Assembly: GCF_005222805.1 (NCBI RefSeq)
Contig: NZ_STGC01000005.1
Location: 434,001 to 498,000, forward strand
Direction: 5' to 3'
Length of the DNA stretch: 64,000 bases
From: Devosia sp. FKR38
GTDB lineage: Bacteria > Pseudomonadota > Alphaproteobacteria > Rhizobiales > Devosiaceae
Shown: in pieces, positions 35,217 through 44,324 of the stretch
How positions within the stretch are numbered: position 1 is the first letter of the stretch
Layout: every line of letters begins with the position of its first letter
Notes under the pieces: model-generated
What the model saw: only the letters and a program-made list of their open reading frames with translations
What the model was told of the DNA's origin: nothing
Databases searched by the model: none
Program-made: the position numbers and the translations under genes

Positions 35217-37673
35217 ATGGACCGACCCGTGTTCCGTATTTTTGATTTCTTTCTGCAGCAGCATGATTACCGCTTTGTTGTGATCGCCGCGCTGATCTGC
35301 CTGGTTTCCGCCTACGCCTGCGTCAATCTGCTGCGCCATGCCAACCGCGTCCAGGGGCGCATGCAATGGACCTGGATCGGCGTCGCTGCGCTGGCGGTGG
35401 GCCTGGGCATCTGGGCCACCCATTTCGTCGGCATGCTCGCGTTCCGCCCCGGCTTTAGCCTTAGCTATGACTGGGCCATCACCGGCGCCTCGTTGCTGAT
35501 CGCCATCGTCCTGGGCGGGCTGGGCATTGCCATGGCCGCCCGCGGTCGGAGCGGCACAGATCATTTCCTGGGCGGCGCCGTGGTGGGCATCGCCATCTCG
35601 GCCATGCACTATACCGGCATCGCTGCCCTGATCATGGGCGGCGCCATCGGCTGGAACACGTCGCTGATTGCCATTTCCATCCTGGCTGGCATGCTGTTGG
35701 GCGGTCTGGCCTTCGTCGCCGCCATGCGCCGTCGTCTGCTGCTGGCGGCCCTGGTGCTGACCCTGGCTATCTGCGGCATGCACTTCACCGCCATGCAGGC
35801 AGCCGATTTCTCGGCCTGCTATCCCCTGAGCGCCGATAGCCCGTTTACCAATGAGCTGCTGTCGCTGGCTGTGGCGGGGATTGCGCTTCTGGTGCTCGGC
35901 GCCGCCATTGGCAGCATCATGCTCGACAAGGCCGACCATCGCCGCACCCAGCGCGAAAAGGCTCGCCAGCTCGCCGACGCCAAGCGCTTCAAGGATGTCA
36001 GCACCCTGCTCGAGCTGGCCACCACCCATATGCTGCAGGGTCTGTGCCTGTTCAGTGCCGACGGCCGCCTGCAATACTACAACGAGCGCGCCGCCGCGCT
36101 GGTTGGCGACCTGCTGCCCAAGGGCGACAAGCGCAATCTGCAGTTCCAGCATCTCGCCCTGGCCCTATACGGGGGCGAAGCCACCATGTCCTCCGAGGAG
36201 CGAGCTGAGCAGCATCTGCGCATCGACGCACTCATCGACAGCATCCACAAGGGCGAGGCGCTCGACTATCTGCGCACCATGCACGACGGGCGCATCATCC
36301 GCTTCATGCACAATCCCACCGTCGACGGCGGCTGGGTCACGACCATCGATGATGTCACCAGCGAACAGCGCAGCCAGGCTGCGGTGGCCCACCTGGCCTT
36401 CCATGACTCGTTGACCAATATCCTCAACCGCGCCGCCTTCAACGAACAGCTCGACCAGGTGCTCAAGACCGCCGAGGAAACCGATCTCAACTTCGCCGTG
36501 CTGGCCATCGACCTCGATCGCTTCAAGGAAATCAACGACACCCATGGTCATGTGGTGGGCGATGAAGTGCTCAAGGCACTGGCCAAGCGGTTGAGCGCCA
36601 CCATCCGCGATGGCGAGATCATTGCGCGCCTGGGCGGTGACGAATTCGCTGCGCTCAAGACCTTCACCAATGTCGATAGCCTGCGCGACTTCGTGGCGCG
36701 CGTCGAGGCGGCACTGTTCTCGACTGTCGAGGCGGGCGGCGTCAGCATCGCCGGCGCCGCCAGCATCGGCGTGGCCATCTATCCCGATGATGGCAATGAG
36801 CGCTCGCGCCTGCTCAACAATGCCGATCTGGCCATGTATCGCGCCAAGTCTGAGTTCGATCGCCATGTCTGCTACTACGAGGCCGACATGGACGAGCATG
36901 CCCGCGCCCGCCGCGCCATGGCCAAGGATCTGTGGACCGCGCTGGCCGAAAATCAGTTCCACCTTGTCTATCAGGTACAGAAGTCGGTCGAGACCGATGC
37001 CATCACCGGCTACGAGGTGCTGCTGCGCTGGAACCGCCCCGGCTTTGGCCCGGTGGGGCCGGCCGATTTCATCCCCGTGGCCGAGGAATGCGGCGCTATC
37101 AGCGCCATCGGCACCTGGGTGCTGCGCAAGGCCTGCATGGATGCCGCCTCCTGGCCGGAAAAGCACCGCATCGCCGTCAATATTTCCGGGGTCCAGGTCA
37201 GCCAGATCGAGCTGATCGATACCGTGCGCGACACGTTGATGCTGACAGGCCTTGCCCCGTCGCGGCTCGAACTCGAGGTCACCGAAACCGCCATCATCGC
37301 CGACAAGGCCCGTGCCCTGCACGTGCTGCGCCAGATCAAGGCCATGGGCGTCGCCATCGCCATCGACGATTTCGGCACCGGCTATTCCTCGCTCGATACC
37401 CTGCGCAGCTTCCCCTTCGACAAGATCAAGATTGATCGCTCCTTCATGAACGAGGTCGATCTCAACGATCAGTCCAAGGCCATTGTCCGGGCCATCCTGG
37501 CCCTGGGGCGGAGCCTGTCGATCCCTGTGCTGGCGGAGGGCGTGGAAACAAGCGCTCAGCTGGACGTGCTGCGCGCCGAAGGCTGCAGCGAAGCCCAGGG
37601 CTATCTGCTGGGTCGCCCCGGCGCCATGGACTGGCAGGACACCGCCGAGCCGCTGCGGCGCCGCCCCAGCTAG
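35217..37673 (+). CDS. MHYT-GGDEF-EAL cyclic-di-GMP signalling protein
   Basis: This 818-residue membrane protein has an N-terminal MHYT sensor of about seven spans (residues about 15-240) with the repeats WATHFVGMLA, ISAMHYTGIAAL and ICGMHFTAMQA, thought to bind copper and sense a gas. A PAS-like segment follows, then a GGDEF domain with intact GGDEF at 473-477 and an EAL domain whose motif reads EVL (Glu600-Val-Leu). Later EAL residues (NISG, ELEVTE, DDFGTGYSSL, KIDRSF, AEGVE) are present, so phosphodiesterase activity is probably kept. It may make and degrade cyclic di-GMP. It is a single gene between the phn cluster and the convergent cob cluster. Confidence 0.94.
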   Translation: MDRPVFRIFDFFLQQHDYRFVVIAALICLVSAYACVNLLRHANRVQGRMQWTWIGVAALAVGLGIWATHFVGMLAFRPGFSLSYDWAITGASLLIAIVLGGLGIAMAARGRSGTDHFLGGAVVGIAISAMHYTGIAALIMGGAIGWNTSLIAISILAGMLLGGLAFVAAMRRRLLLAALVLTLAICGMHFTAMQAADFSACYPLSADSPFTNELLSLAVAGIALLVLGAAIGSIMLDKADHRRTQREKARQLADAKRFKDVSTLLELATTHMLQGLCLFSADGRLQYYNERAAALVGDLLPKGDKRNLQFQHLALALYGGEATMSSEERAEQHLRIDALIDSIHKGEALDYLRTMHDGRIIRFMHNPTVDGGWVTTIDDVTSEQRSQAAVAHLAFHDSLTNILNRAAFNEQLDQVLKTAEETDLNFAVLAIDLDRFKEINDTHGHVVGDEVLKALAKRLSATIRDGEIIARLGGDEFAALKTFTNVDSLRDFVARVEAALFSTVEAGGVSIAGAASIGVAIYPDDGNERSRLLNNADLAMYRAKSEFDRHVCYYEADMDEHARARRAMAKDLWTALAENQFHLVYQVQKSVETDAITGYEVLLRWNRPGFGPVGPADFIPVAEECGAISAIGTWVLRKACMDAASWPEKHRIAVNISGVQVSQIELIDTVRDTLMLTGLAPSRLELEVTETAIIADKARALHVLRQIKAMGVAIAIDDFGTGYSSLDTLRSFPFDKIKIDRSFMNEVDLNDQSKAIVRAILALGRSLSIPVLAEGVETSAQLDVLRAEGCSEAQGYLLGRPGAMDWQDTAEPLRRRPS

Positions 37674-37703
37674 AGCCGGGCGGGGGCCCGCCGGTCACGC
37701 CTG

Positions 37704-38462
37704 TTATTGGCGGCCGCGAAAGCGCCGCTGGTACGCGGCGTCATAAAGCGCGCTGTTGCGAAAACCCTCGGCGCCCAGGCCCTGTCCCACAAAGATGATC
37801 GCCGTGCGTTCCACCGGCGTCTCGGCAAAGCGCGCGGCAATATCAGCCAGCGTGCCGGCGATGATGCGCTCGTCCGGCCAGCTGGCGTGATAGACAATGG
37901 CCACCGGGCAATCGCTGCCATAAAGCGGGGTCAGCTCCGCCACGACGCGATGGAGGTCGTGGATGGCCAGGTGGATCGCCAGCGTCGCCCCGGTTGCTCC
38001 GAAGCCGGCCAGGGTCTCGCCCGCCGGCATGGGCGACGCCCGTCCTGAAACGCGGGTCAGCACCAGGCTCTGCGCTTCGCCCGGAATGGTCAGCTCGCGC
38101 CCCAGCGCCGCAGCGGCGGCGGCAAAGGCCGGCACGCCCGGCGTCAGGCTATAGGGAATATCAAGCGCATCGAGCCGCCGCATCTGCTCGGCCACCGCGC
38201 TCCACACCGACAGATCCCCCGAATGCAGCCGCGCCACATCAAGACCCGCCGCATGGGCCTGGGCGCATTCGGCCACGATATCGTCCAGCGACAGCGGCGC
38301 CGTATCGACCAGCCGCGTGCCCGGGCTGCACCAGCCCAGCATCTCGGCGGGCACGATGGAGCCGGCGTAAAGGCACACCGGCGACGCCGCCAGCAGGTTG
38401 CGCCCGCGCACCGTGATCAGATCCGCCGCGCCGGGGCCGGCGCCGATGAAATGCACCGTCAT
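37704..38462 (-). CDS. cobM: Precorrin-4 C11-methyltransferase CobM
   Basis: This 252-residue SAM-dependent tetrapyrrole methylase methylates C-11 of precorrin-4 to give precorrin-5. It has the family [19 protein letters not shown] terminus, LYAGSIVP, the LHSGDLSVW loop and [12 protein letters not shown] at 38462 overlaps the cobL stop (ATGA) and is preferred to an in-frame upstream start inside cobL. It is the last gene of the leftward cob operon and converges on the MHYT-GGDEF-EAL gene. Confidence 0.94.
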   Translation of the reverse strand: MTVHFIGAGPGAADLITVRGRNLLAASPVCLYAGSIVPAEMLGWCSPGTRLVDTAPLSLDDIVAECAQAHAAGLDVARLHSGDLSVWSAVAEQMRRLDALDIPYSLTPGVPAFAAAAAALGRELTIPGEAQSLVLTRVSGRASPMPAGETLAGFGATGATLAIHLAIHDLHRVVAELTPLYGSDCPVAIVYHASWPDERIIAGTLADIAARFAETPVERTAIIFVGQGLGAEGFRNSALYDAAYQRRFRGRQ

Positions 38463-39664
38463 GGCTTGCTCCACACCCATTGCGTGATCGGCATGGCCGG
38501 CCGCCAGGCCGTCATGCTGCCCACCGCATCGGCCTGCGCCACGCCAATGCGGCTCAGGCTCCCGCCGCGGCTGGCATAGGCCGCCAGCAGCAGCGCTTCG
38601 AGTTCGAGCGTCACCGCATTGGCCACGAGCCGCCCGCCGGGCCGCAGCGCCGCAATCGCCGCATCGAGCACGCCGGGGTCAGAGCCGCCGCCGCCGATGA
38701 AAATGGCATGCGGCGCCTCAAGCCCCGCCAGCGCTTCGGGCGCCGTGCCGATGACGATGCTCAGGTCCGGCACGCCCATCTGCGCCGCATTGCGCGCCAT
38801 GCGCGCCGCGCGTTCGGCATCGGCCTCAATGGCAATGGCTTTCAGACTCGGGTCGGCCAGCATCCATTCAATCGCCACCGAGCCCGAACCGGCGCCAATG
38901 TCCCACAGCAATTCACCCCGCCGCGGCGCCAGCGCCGACAGCGTCAGCGCCCGCACATGCCGCTTGGTGATCTGGCCGTCGTGTTCGAAGAGGCCATCGT
39001 CTAGCCCCGGCGTCAGCGGCAGCACGCGCGCGCCGGGCAGGGCCACCACGCTGATGGCGCAGAGGTTGAGCGGATCAACGTTCTCGAGCGCAAAGCCCAT
39101 CGCTACCTGGCTGCGCACTGTCTCGTTGGGGCCGCCCAGGGCTTCCAGCACCGTGACGATGGAAATCCCGAAGCCGGCTTCAGTCAGCAGCGCGGCAATG
39201 GCGGCCGGGCCCTTTTCGTCCGACGTCAGCGCCAGGATACGCGCGCCGGCATGCAGATGCGGCCGCAGCAGGTCGAGCGGCCGGCCATGCAGCGACAGCG
39301 TCACCACATCCTGCAGCGGCCAGCCCAGCCGCGCCGCCGCCAGGCCGAAGGCCGAGGGATGCGGATAGACCACCATCTGGCTGGCATCGATATGGCGCAC
39401 CAGCGTCGCGCCGACGCCGAAATGGAAGGGATCGCCCGAGGCCAGTACGCAGACCTTGCGCCCGCGCTGCGCCAGCACCGCCTCGATGGACGCTGAAAAC
39501 GGCGACAGCCAGGCCTGCGGCGTGCCTGTGATCACCGGCGCTGCCAGCGCCAGATGCCGCGCGCCGCCAAACACGATCTCGGCCTCGGCAATGGCGGCCC
39601 TGGCCGCGTTGCCCAGCCCGTCGAGGCCATCCTCGCCAATGCCCACGATGGAGAGCCAGCTCAT
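38459..39664 (-). CDS. cobL: Precorrin-6Y C5,15-methyltransferase (decarboxylating) CobL
   Basis: This 401-residue fusion has a CbiE-type tetrapyrrole methylase half (residues 1 to about 205; [24 protein letters not shown]) and a CbiT-type half (about 215-401; [25 protein letters not shown]). It methylates C-5 and C-15 of precorrin-6Y and removes the C-12 acetate carboxyl. Both halves are intact. Its ATG overlaps the cobJ stop directly. In many cob clusters cobK (precorrin-6A reductase) lies between cobJ and cobL; here it does not. Confidence 0.95.
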   Translation of the reverse strand: MSWLSIVGIGEDGLDGLGNAARAAIAEAEIVFGGARHLALAAPVITGTPQAWLSPFSASIEAVLAQRGRKVCVLASGDPFHFGVGATLVRHIDASQMVVYPHPSAFGLAAARLGWPLQDVVTLSLHGRPLDLLRPHLHAGARILALTSDEKGPAAIAALLTEAGFGISIVTVLEALGGPNETVRSQVAMGFALENVDPLNLCAISVVALPGARVLPLTPGLDDGLFEHDGQITKRHVRALTLSALAPRRGELLWDIGAGSGSVAIEWMLADPSLKAIAIEADAERAARMARNAAQMGVPDLSIVIGTAPEALAGLEAPHAIFIGGGGSDPGVLDAAIAALRPGGRLVANAVTLELEALLLAAYASRGGSLSRIGVAQADAVGSMTAWRPAMPITQWVWSKP

Positions 39665-40422
39665 TTGGGCTCACCGATCGAGCGCGGCGAATAGACCAGC
39701 GGCGCCAGACCCGGTCGCTCGATGACGCGCGTCTCGTGCGAGCCGATGATGACGCAGGTCGCCATATCGGCCGTCGCCGGATCGGCATCGGCCAGCGACA
39801 CCACGCGAATATTCTCGTCCGGCCGCCCGGCTGCCCGCCCGAAGATCACCGGCGTCGTCCACGGCAGTTCTTCGCGCAGAATGGCAAAGGCCGTGCCCAG
39901 CTGCCAGGGCCGCGCCTTGGAGATGGGATTGTAGAGCGCGATGACGAGACCCGCGCCGGCGACAGCGCGCAGCCGCGCCTCGATCACCGTCCAGGGCTTG
40001 AGATTGTCCGACAGCGAAATGGCGCAGAAATCATGCCCCAGCGGCGCTCCGGCCCGTGCCGCCACGGCCAGCATGGCGGTAACGCCAGGCACCATGGTCA
40101 CCTCCAGCGCGCGCCAGGCCGGCGGCCCCGCCTCGATGGCCTCGCATACCGCTGCCGCCATGGCGAAGACGCCGGGGTCGCCGCCCGATACGACGCAGAC
40201 CGCTTCGCCACTTGCCGCCGTCATCAACGCATCCTTGGCCCGCGCCAGCTCCTCGCGATTGTCCGAGGCGACGCGGCGCTGGTCATCGCGCAGGCTCAGC
40301 CGGTCGAGATAGGGGCCATAGCCGAAAAACACATGGCTGGCTGCAATCGCCGCCAGCGCCTCGGGCGTGGTCTGTTCGGGGCTGCCCGGCCCGGTGCCGA
40401 CGACAAAGAGCTTGCCCGTCAT
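39661..40422 (-). CDS. cobJ: Precorrin-3B C17-methyltransferase CobJ
   Basis: This 253-residue tetrapyrrole methylase carries out C-17 methylation and ring contraction of precorrin-3B to precorrin-4. Family features include KLFVVGTGPGSPEQTTPEAL, VVSGGDPGVFAMA, VPGVTAMLAVAARAGAPLGH and DFCAISLSDN. Its start overlaps the cobI stop and its stop overlaps the cobL start, both by ATGA. The full-length enzyme lacks any fused domain. Confidence 0.95.
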   Translation of the reverse strand: MTGKLFVVGTGPGSPEQTTPEALAAIAASHVFFGYGPYLDRLSLRDDQRRVASDNREELARAKDALMTAASGEAVCVVSGGDPGVFAMAAAVCEAIEAGPPAWRALEVTMVPGVTAMLAVAARAGAPLGHDFCAISLSDNLKPWTVIEARLRAVAGAGLVIALYNPISKARPWQLGTAFAILREELPWTTPVIFGRAAGRPDENIRVVSLADADPATADMATCVIIGSHETRVIERPGLAPLVYSPRSIGEPK

Positions 40423-41141
40423 GGCCGCGTGCTCCAGCCCGGCAAAAGGATCAGCGCGAAATAGGGCGCCACATCATCGGGCTTGTCGGCCAGCCGCATC
40501 GATTTTCCATTGGCCATGGTGCCGCGCTCAACATAGACCGCGCTCTCCAGCCGCCCGGCGGCGGCAATGGCGCGACGGATCTTGGCCATGTTGCGGCCCA
40601 CCTTCATGATCACCGCGCCATCGGTATTGTCGAGCCGGCGGATCAGGTCATCCTCCTCCAGCGTACCGGGCAACACCGACAGAATATCATCGCCCTGCAC
40701 CAGCGGCAGCCCGGCCTGCGACCAGCAGCCCGACATGGCGGTGATGCCCGCGATCACCTCGGTGGGATAGCGATGCGCCAGCCGCACATGGATATGCATA
40801 TAGCTGCCATAAAACAGCGGATCGCCCTCGCTGAGCACCGCCACGGTGCGCCCGGCATCGAGATGGGCAGCCACAAGCGCGGCAGCCTCCTCATAAAAGC
40901 CGCCGGTGGCTGACTTATAGTCGGCATGGCGCCGGTCGATCTCGGTGGTCACCGGATAGGCCAGCGGCTCTTCGATCTGGCTGGTGATGAGATCGGCCAC
41001 AATGCTGCGCGCATTGCTGACATTGCCCTGCTTGGCAAAGTAGGCCACCACATCGGCCGCCTGAATGGCCCGCACCGCCTTGAGCGTCAGCAGCTCCGGA
41101 TCACCCGGACCCGTGCCCACCCCGATCAGCCGCCCGCTCAT
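40419..41141 (-). CDS. cobI: Precorrin-2 C20-methyltransferase CobI
   Basis: This 240-residue SAM-dependent methylase adds the C-20 methyl to precorrin-2, giving precorrin-3A. It shows LIGVGTGPGDPELLTLKAVR, VLSEGDPLFYGSYMH and VIAGITAMSGCWSQAGLPL. It overlaps cobH at its start and cobJ at its stop by ATGA, so its translation is coupled to both neighbours. Length is typical. Confidence 0.95.
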   Translation of the reverse strand: MSGRLIGVGTGPGDPELLTLKAVRAIQAADVVAYFAKQGNVSNARSIVADLITSQIEEPLAYPVTTEIDRRHADYKSATGGFYEEAAALVAAHLDAGRTVAVLSEGDPLFYGSYMHIHVRLAHRYPTEVIAGITAMSGCWSQAGLPLVQGDDILSVLPGTLEEDDLIRRLDNTDGAVIMKVGRNMAKIRRAIAAAGRLESAVYVERGTMANGKSMRLADKPDDVAPYFALILLPGWSTRP

Positions 41142-41776
41142 AGTCCAAACCTCGCCAGCGCATTGAGCGCTGCCGCCGTCATGGCCGAGCCGCCCAGCCG
41201 TCCGCGCACGATGGCATAGGGCACGCCATAGGAATTCTCCTCCAGCGCCGCCTTGGATTCCGCTGCGCCAACAAAGCCCACCGGCATGCCCAGGATCGCC
41301 GCCGGTTTCGGCGCGCCATCGCGCAGCAGTTCGAGCAGATAGAACAGCGCCGTCGGCGCATTGCCGATGGCCACCACGGCACCCGCCAGCCGCGGCAGCC
41401 AGAGCTGCAGCGCCGCTGCCGAGCGCGTATTGCCGATCTCGGCGGCAATCACCGGCGTCTGCGCATCGCGCAGCGTGCAGATCACGTCATTGTTCGCCGG
41501 CAAGCGCGCTGCGGTCACCCCGCGCGCCACCATTTCGGCGTCGCAGAGGATCGGCGCACCGTTCGCCAGCGCATTGCGCGCGGCCGCGACGAAACCGGGG
41601 CCAAAGCTGAAGGCCTTCGCGGCGTCCACCGACCCGGCGGCATGGATCATGCGCACGGCCAATTCGGCCTCACCATCGTCAAAGCGCGACAGATCTGCCT
41701 CGGCGCGGATAATGGCAAAGGACTGCCGGTAGATGGCGTCACCATCCTTGATATAGTCGTAGTCGGTCATCGTCAT
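41138..41776 (-). CDS. cobH: Precorrin-8X methylmutase CobH
   Basis: This 212-residue enzyme moves the C-11 methyl to C-12 in precorrin-8X, giving hydrogenobyrinate. Readable blocks are IYRQSFAIIRAEADL, RMIHAAGSVDAAKAF (with the catalytic His), EMVARGVTAARLPANND and GMPVGFVGAAESK. ATG at 41776 overlaps the cobG stop; a second ATG at 41770 would remove two residues, and either could be used. Length is as expected. Confidence 0.95.
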   Translation of the reverse strand: MTMTDYDYIKDGDAIYRQSFAIIRAEADLSRFDDGEAELAVRMIHAAGSVDAAKAFSFGPGFVAAARNALANGAPILCDAEMVARGVTAARLPANNDVICTLRDAQTPVIAAEIGNTRSAAALQLWLPRLAGAVVAIGNAPTALFYLLELLRDGAPKPAAILGMPVGFVGAAESKAALEENSYGVPYAIVRGRLGGSAMTAAALNALARFGL

Positions 41777-42957
41777 CCTTGCCCGGCAGTGGCAAGGGCG
41801 GACTCAAGCTGGTCCGCTGCCAGCAGCGCCTGTGGCGTATCGCCCGCGCTGCCCGCGATGACAAGACCGTAACCGTCCCTCTGCCCCACCAGAGTCACAT
41901 CGGCGCGCCTTGGATGCGCACAGCCCTTGCTGCAGCCCGAGACGTGGAGATGCAGCTTTGGCGGCAGTCCCGGCGCCAGCCGGTCAGCCGTTTCGCGCGC
42001 CGGCACCAGCCCCGAGGCACAGCCCGCGCTGCCGATACAGGCGCTGATCCGCCGGCGTGGATCGCCGGCATCGGTGACAAAACCCAGGTCACGCGCCAGC
42101 GCCACAAAGCCCTCCGAAGCGCCGATGGCCAAAAGACTATGCTGCGGCGCCAGGCGGAACTCCGTCACGCCATGCTCTGCTGCCGCCTGCGCCAGCGCGG
42201 TCAGGCTGACATGATCGCCACTGCCATAGGCCAGCGCCACGCGACGCACCGGCGTGCCGTCACCCAGCGCAAAGCGCCGCATGGCGTCGTCGTTCTGCGG
42301 CGACGCTGCGACACGAGCGCCAAACGCGGCAGCGGGCGGCAGTTCGCTTGCCCGCGCTGCGATGCCGCGCTCGGCCAACGCTTCAAGACAATCCTGCGTC
42401 GCCGCCACGGCATCTGCCGCGCTGCGCAGGCCGATAGCCCGCCCGCCAATGCTGACTGCCCAGCCATCGGGCGCGACAGCTTCAAGCCGCACATCGGCCT
42501 TGGATTGCGCAAGCCCAATTTGCCCGCAACCGTCGACAATCACTGTCACCTTGGGCCCCAGCTGCCCCGCCAGCGGCAGCGCCGCGCTGCGGATCGCTGC
42601 GGCAAGCGGCCGTGGATCGGCGATCTCGCGGGCATCTTCGCCGGCCAGCGGCGGCACTTCCACCACGAGACCGCGTTCGATGCGCACCAATTGCTCCACG
42701 GCTGCCGCAAACGGCCCGGACGACGACGCCGTCAGCCCGCGCACCTGCAGATTCCCGCGCGCTGAGATCTCGATCAGCCCATTGCCATGCTGCGCGGCCA
42801 GTGCCGCGATTCCGGCCAGCTGCTGCGGGGTCATCCGCCCGCCCGCCACGCGCAAGCGCGCCAGCAGGCCATCGCCTGTGGCCATGGGCACATCAAGCGA
42901 CGGACAGGCGCCGCGCCGCGACGGCGCTATGGGGGCAGGGGAAAGAGCCATGGACAT
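41773..42957 (-). CDS. cobG: Precorrin-3B synthase CobG
   Basis: This 394-residue nitrite/sulfite-reductase-like monooxygenase makes the ring-contraction-ready precorrin-3B with O2, so this is the aerobic cobalamin route. Two ferredoxin-like halves (GLIEISARGNLQVRGL and the C-terminal half) flank a cluster-binding site with Cys residues in CIGSAGCASG and HVSGCSKGCAHP. The presence of cobG rather than cobZ or cbiD sets the pathway type. Two ATG codons six bases apart can start it; the earlier is listed. A 56-base gap separates it from cobF. Confidence 0.93.
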   Translation of the reverse strand: MSMALSPAPIAPSRRGACPSLDVPMATGDGLLARLRVAGGRMTPQQLAGIAALAAQHGNGLIEISARGNLQVRGLTASSSGPFAAAVEQLVRIERGLVVEVPPLAGEDAREIADPRPLAAAIRSAALPLAGQLGPKVTVIVDGCGQIGLAQSKADVRLEAVAPDGWAVSIGGRAIGLRSAADAVAATQDCLEALAERGIAARASELPPAAAFGARVAASPQNDDAMRRFALGDGTPVRRVALAYGSGDHVSLTALAQAAAEHGVTEFRLAPQHSLLAIGASEGFVALARDLGFVTDAGDPRRRISACIGSAGCASGLVPARETADRLAPGLPPKLHLHVSGCSKGCAHPRRADVTLVGQRDGYGLVIAGSAGDTPQALLAADQLESALATAGQG

Positions 42958-43013
42958 CGCTTTGGTTTATCCGATCCCCGCACGGGGAAACAGTGGCCTT
43001 TCGGCGCAGGGCG

Positions 43014-43754
43014 TCAGCCTTCGCCGCGCTTGCGCAGCAGATAGATATCCATGATCCAGCCATGCCGCGCCCGCGCCGCCTGCCGCGTGGCGACGATGCT
43101 GTCACGCACATCGCCCAGCCGCCCGGCAATGGTGATCTGGTCGGGCGTACCCAGATAGGCGCCCCAGAAGATGTCGAGGTCGGGGTCGGCCTCGGCAAAG
43201 GCCGTCTGGCCGTCGAGCATGACGATGGTGTCTTGCTCCACCGGCCCCAGCCGCCGCCCGGTGGTGATGTGCACCGGCGCGCCGATGCGGTTCAGCGCAA
43301 TGCCATGCGCCGCCGTCAGCGCCTGGATCGCGGTAATCCCCGGAATGATCTCGACAGCAAGCTCTTCCGTCGCGCGCAGGCGCTCGACGATGCGGATGGT
43401 GGAATCATAAAGCCCCGGATCGCCCCACACGAGAAAGGCGCAGCTACCGCCCTCCGGCACAGCGTCCAGCAGCCCGGCAAAGAGCCCGGCCAGTGCGCCA
43501 TGCCAGTCGTCCACGCCCGCGCCATAGCTGGGGTTGGCCGCATCGCGCTGTGGCACGGCATAGTCGATGACCCGGCTGGCCGGATTGGTCACGTAGCGCG
43601 CGATGATGTCCCGCCGCAGCCCGGCAAGATCGGCCTTGGCCGCGCCCTTGTCGGGCACGAACAGCACATCGGCGCGGTTGAGCGCATTGATCGCCTGGAT
43701 GGTGATGTGTTCGGGATGCCCGGCGCCGATGCCGACAATCAGAATGGTCTTCAT
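43014..43754 (-). CDS. cobF: Precorrin-6A synthase (deacetylating) CobF
   Basis: This 246-residue tetrapyrrole methylase performs C-1 methylation with loss of the acetyl group on precorrin-5, giving precorrin-6A. The N terminus (LIVGIGAGHPEHITIQAINA), WGDPGLYDST and IIPGITAIQAL are typical. CobF is found in the aerobic pathway only. It is the first gene of the leftward cob run and is divergent from the DUF305 gene across 164 bases. I could not find a cobalamin riboswitch in that gap. Confidence 0.94.
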   Translation of the reverse strand: MKTILIVGIGAGHPEHITIQAINALNRADVLFVPDKGAAKADLAGLRRDIIARYVTNPASRVIDYAVPQRDAANPSYGAGVDDWHGALAGLFAGLLDAVPEGGSCAFLVWGDPGLYDSTIRIVERLRATEELAVEIIPGITAIQALTAAHGIALNRIGAPVHITTGRRLGPVEQDTIVMLDGQTAFAEADPDLDIFWGAYLGTPDQITIAGRLGDVRDSIVATRQAARARHGWIMDIYLLRKRGEG

Positions 43755-43857
43755 CGCAGCTGCCCGTCCCGTCGCATGGTCCTCACTAGCCAGCCGCCCC
43801 CGGTGAAGTCAATCAGACGCCCGCCAGTAACATTGTCGCGCGCGCTGACGCACCCGC

Positions 43858-43888
43858 TTGACCTTCCCACGCGGTAAGCCCCCACCAT
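43858..43888 (+). promoter_or_regulatory. CueR-like promoter motif upstream of the DUF305 gene
   Basis: TTGACC (43858-43863) is followed after 19 bases by CACCAT, a poor -10 box. The spacer starts with TTCCCACGCGGTAAG, a dyad with one arm mismatch. The first part, TTGACCTT-CCAC, equals the copA promoter in the same register. Spacing and sequence suggest a degenerate copper-responsive (CueR) site 31 bases before the gene. Confidence 0.4.
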
Positions 43889-43918
43889 CGTCCGGTCTTT
43901 TCAGCTTTCGGAGTAATC

Positions 43919-44287
43919 ATGAAGCGTTCCATTCTCGTCTGCGCCCTGGCCCTTGGCCTCAGCCTTCCCGCCCTGGCTCAGGAGGCTGCACCCGCTGCCC
44001 ATGATGGCCACGGCGCCATGGCCGCCGCGACCAGCCCGGCCACTGAGGCCTATCAGGCTGCCAACATGCAGATGCATACCGACATGGCCATCGACTACAC
44101 CGGCGACGCTGATGTCGATTTCATCAAGGGCATGATCCCTCACCACCAGGGCGCCGTCGCCATGGCCCGCATCGTGCTCGAACATGGCAGCGATCCCGAG
44201 GTGAAGGCTCTGGCCGAAGGCATCATCAAGGCGCAGGAAGAAGAGATCGCCTGGATGCAGGTCTGGCTGGCCAAGCACGGTCAGTAA
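43919..44287 (+). CDS. Secreted DUF305-family protein, probable copper-associated
   Basis: This 122-residue exported protein has a signal peptide cut near residue 20 (LGLSLPALA-QE), a His-containing linker (HDGHGAM) and the DUF305 helical domain with its hallmark FIKGMIPHHQGAVAMARI. His/Met-rich DUF305 proteins often lie beside copper-resistance genes and are thought to bind metal in the periplasm, but no reaction is proven. CGGAG lies seven bases upstream. A CueR-like motif precedes it, and copA/cueR/copZ lie about 5 kb further right. It is a single-gene unit. Confidence 0.85.
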   Translation: MKRSILVCALALGLSLPALAQEAAPAAHDGHGAMAAATSPATEAYQAANMQMHTDMAIDYTGDADVDFIKGMIPHHQGAVAMARIVLEHGSDPEVKALAEGIIKAQEEEIAWMQVWLAKHGQ

Positions 44288-44324
44288 GGCCGGTCGGTGC
44301 GGGGTGCTGTGTCGCGGAGCCCCA

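Noticed and set aside
43755-43918. Possible cobalamin riboswitch upstream of cobF
   Set aside because: A GGGAAGG-like stretch occurs on the minus strand, but I found no paired GCCACTG B12 box or the expected helices, and the same bases are better read as a CueR-like site for the divergent gene.
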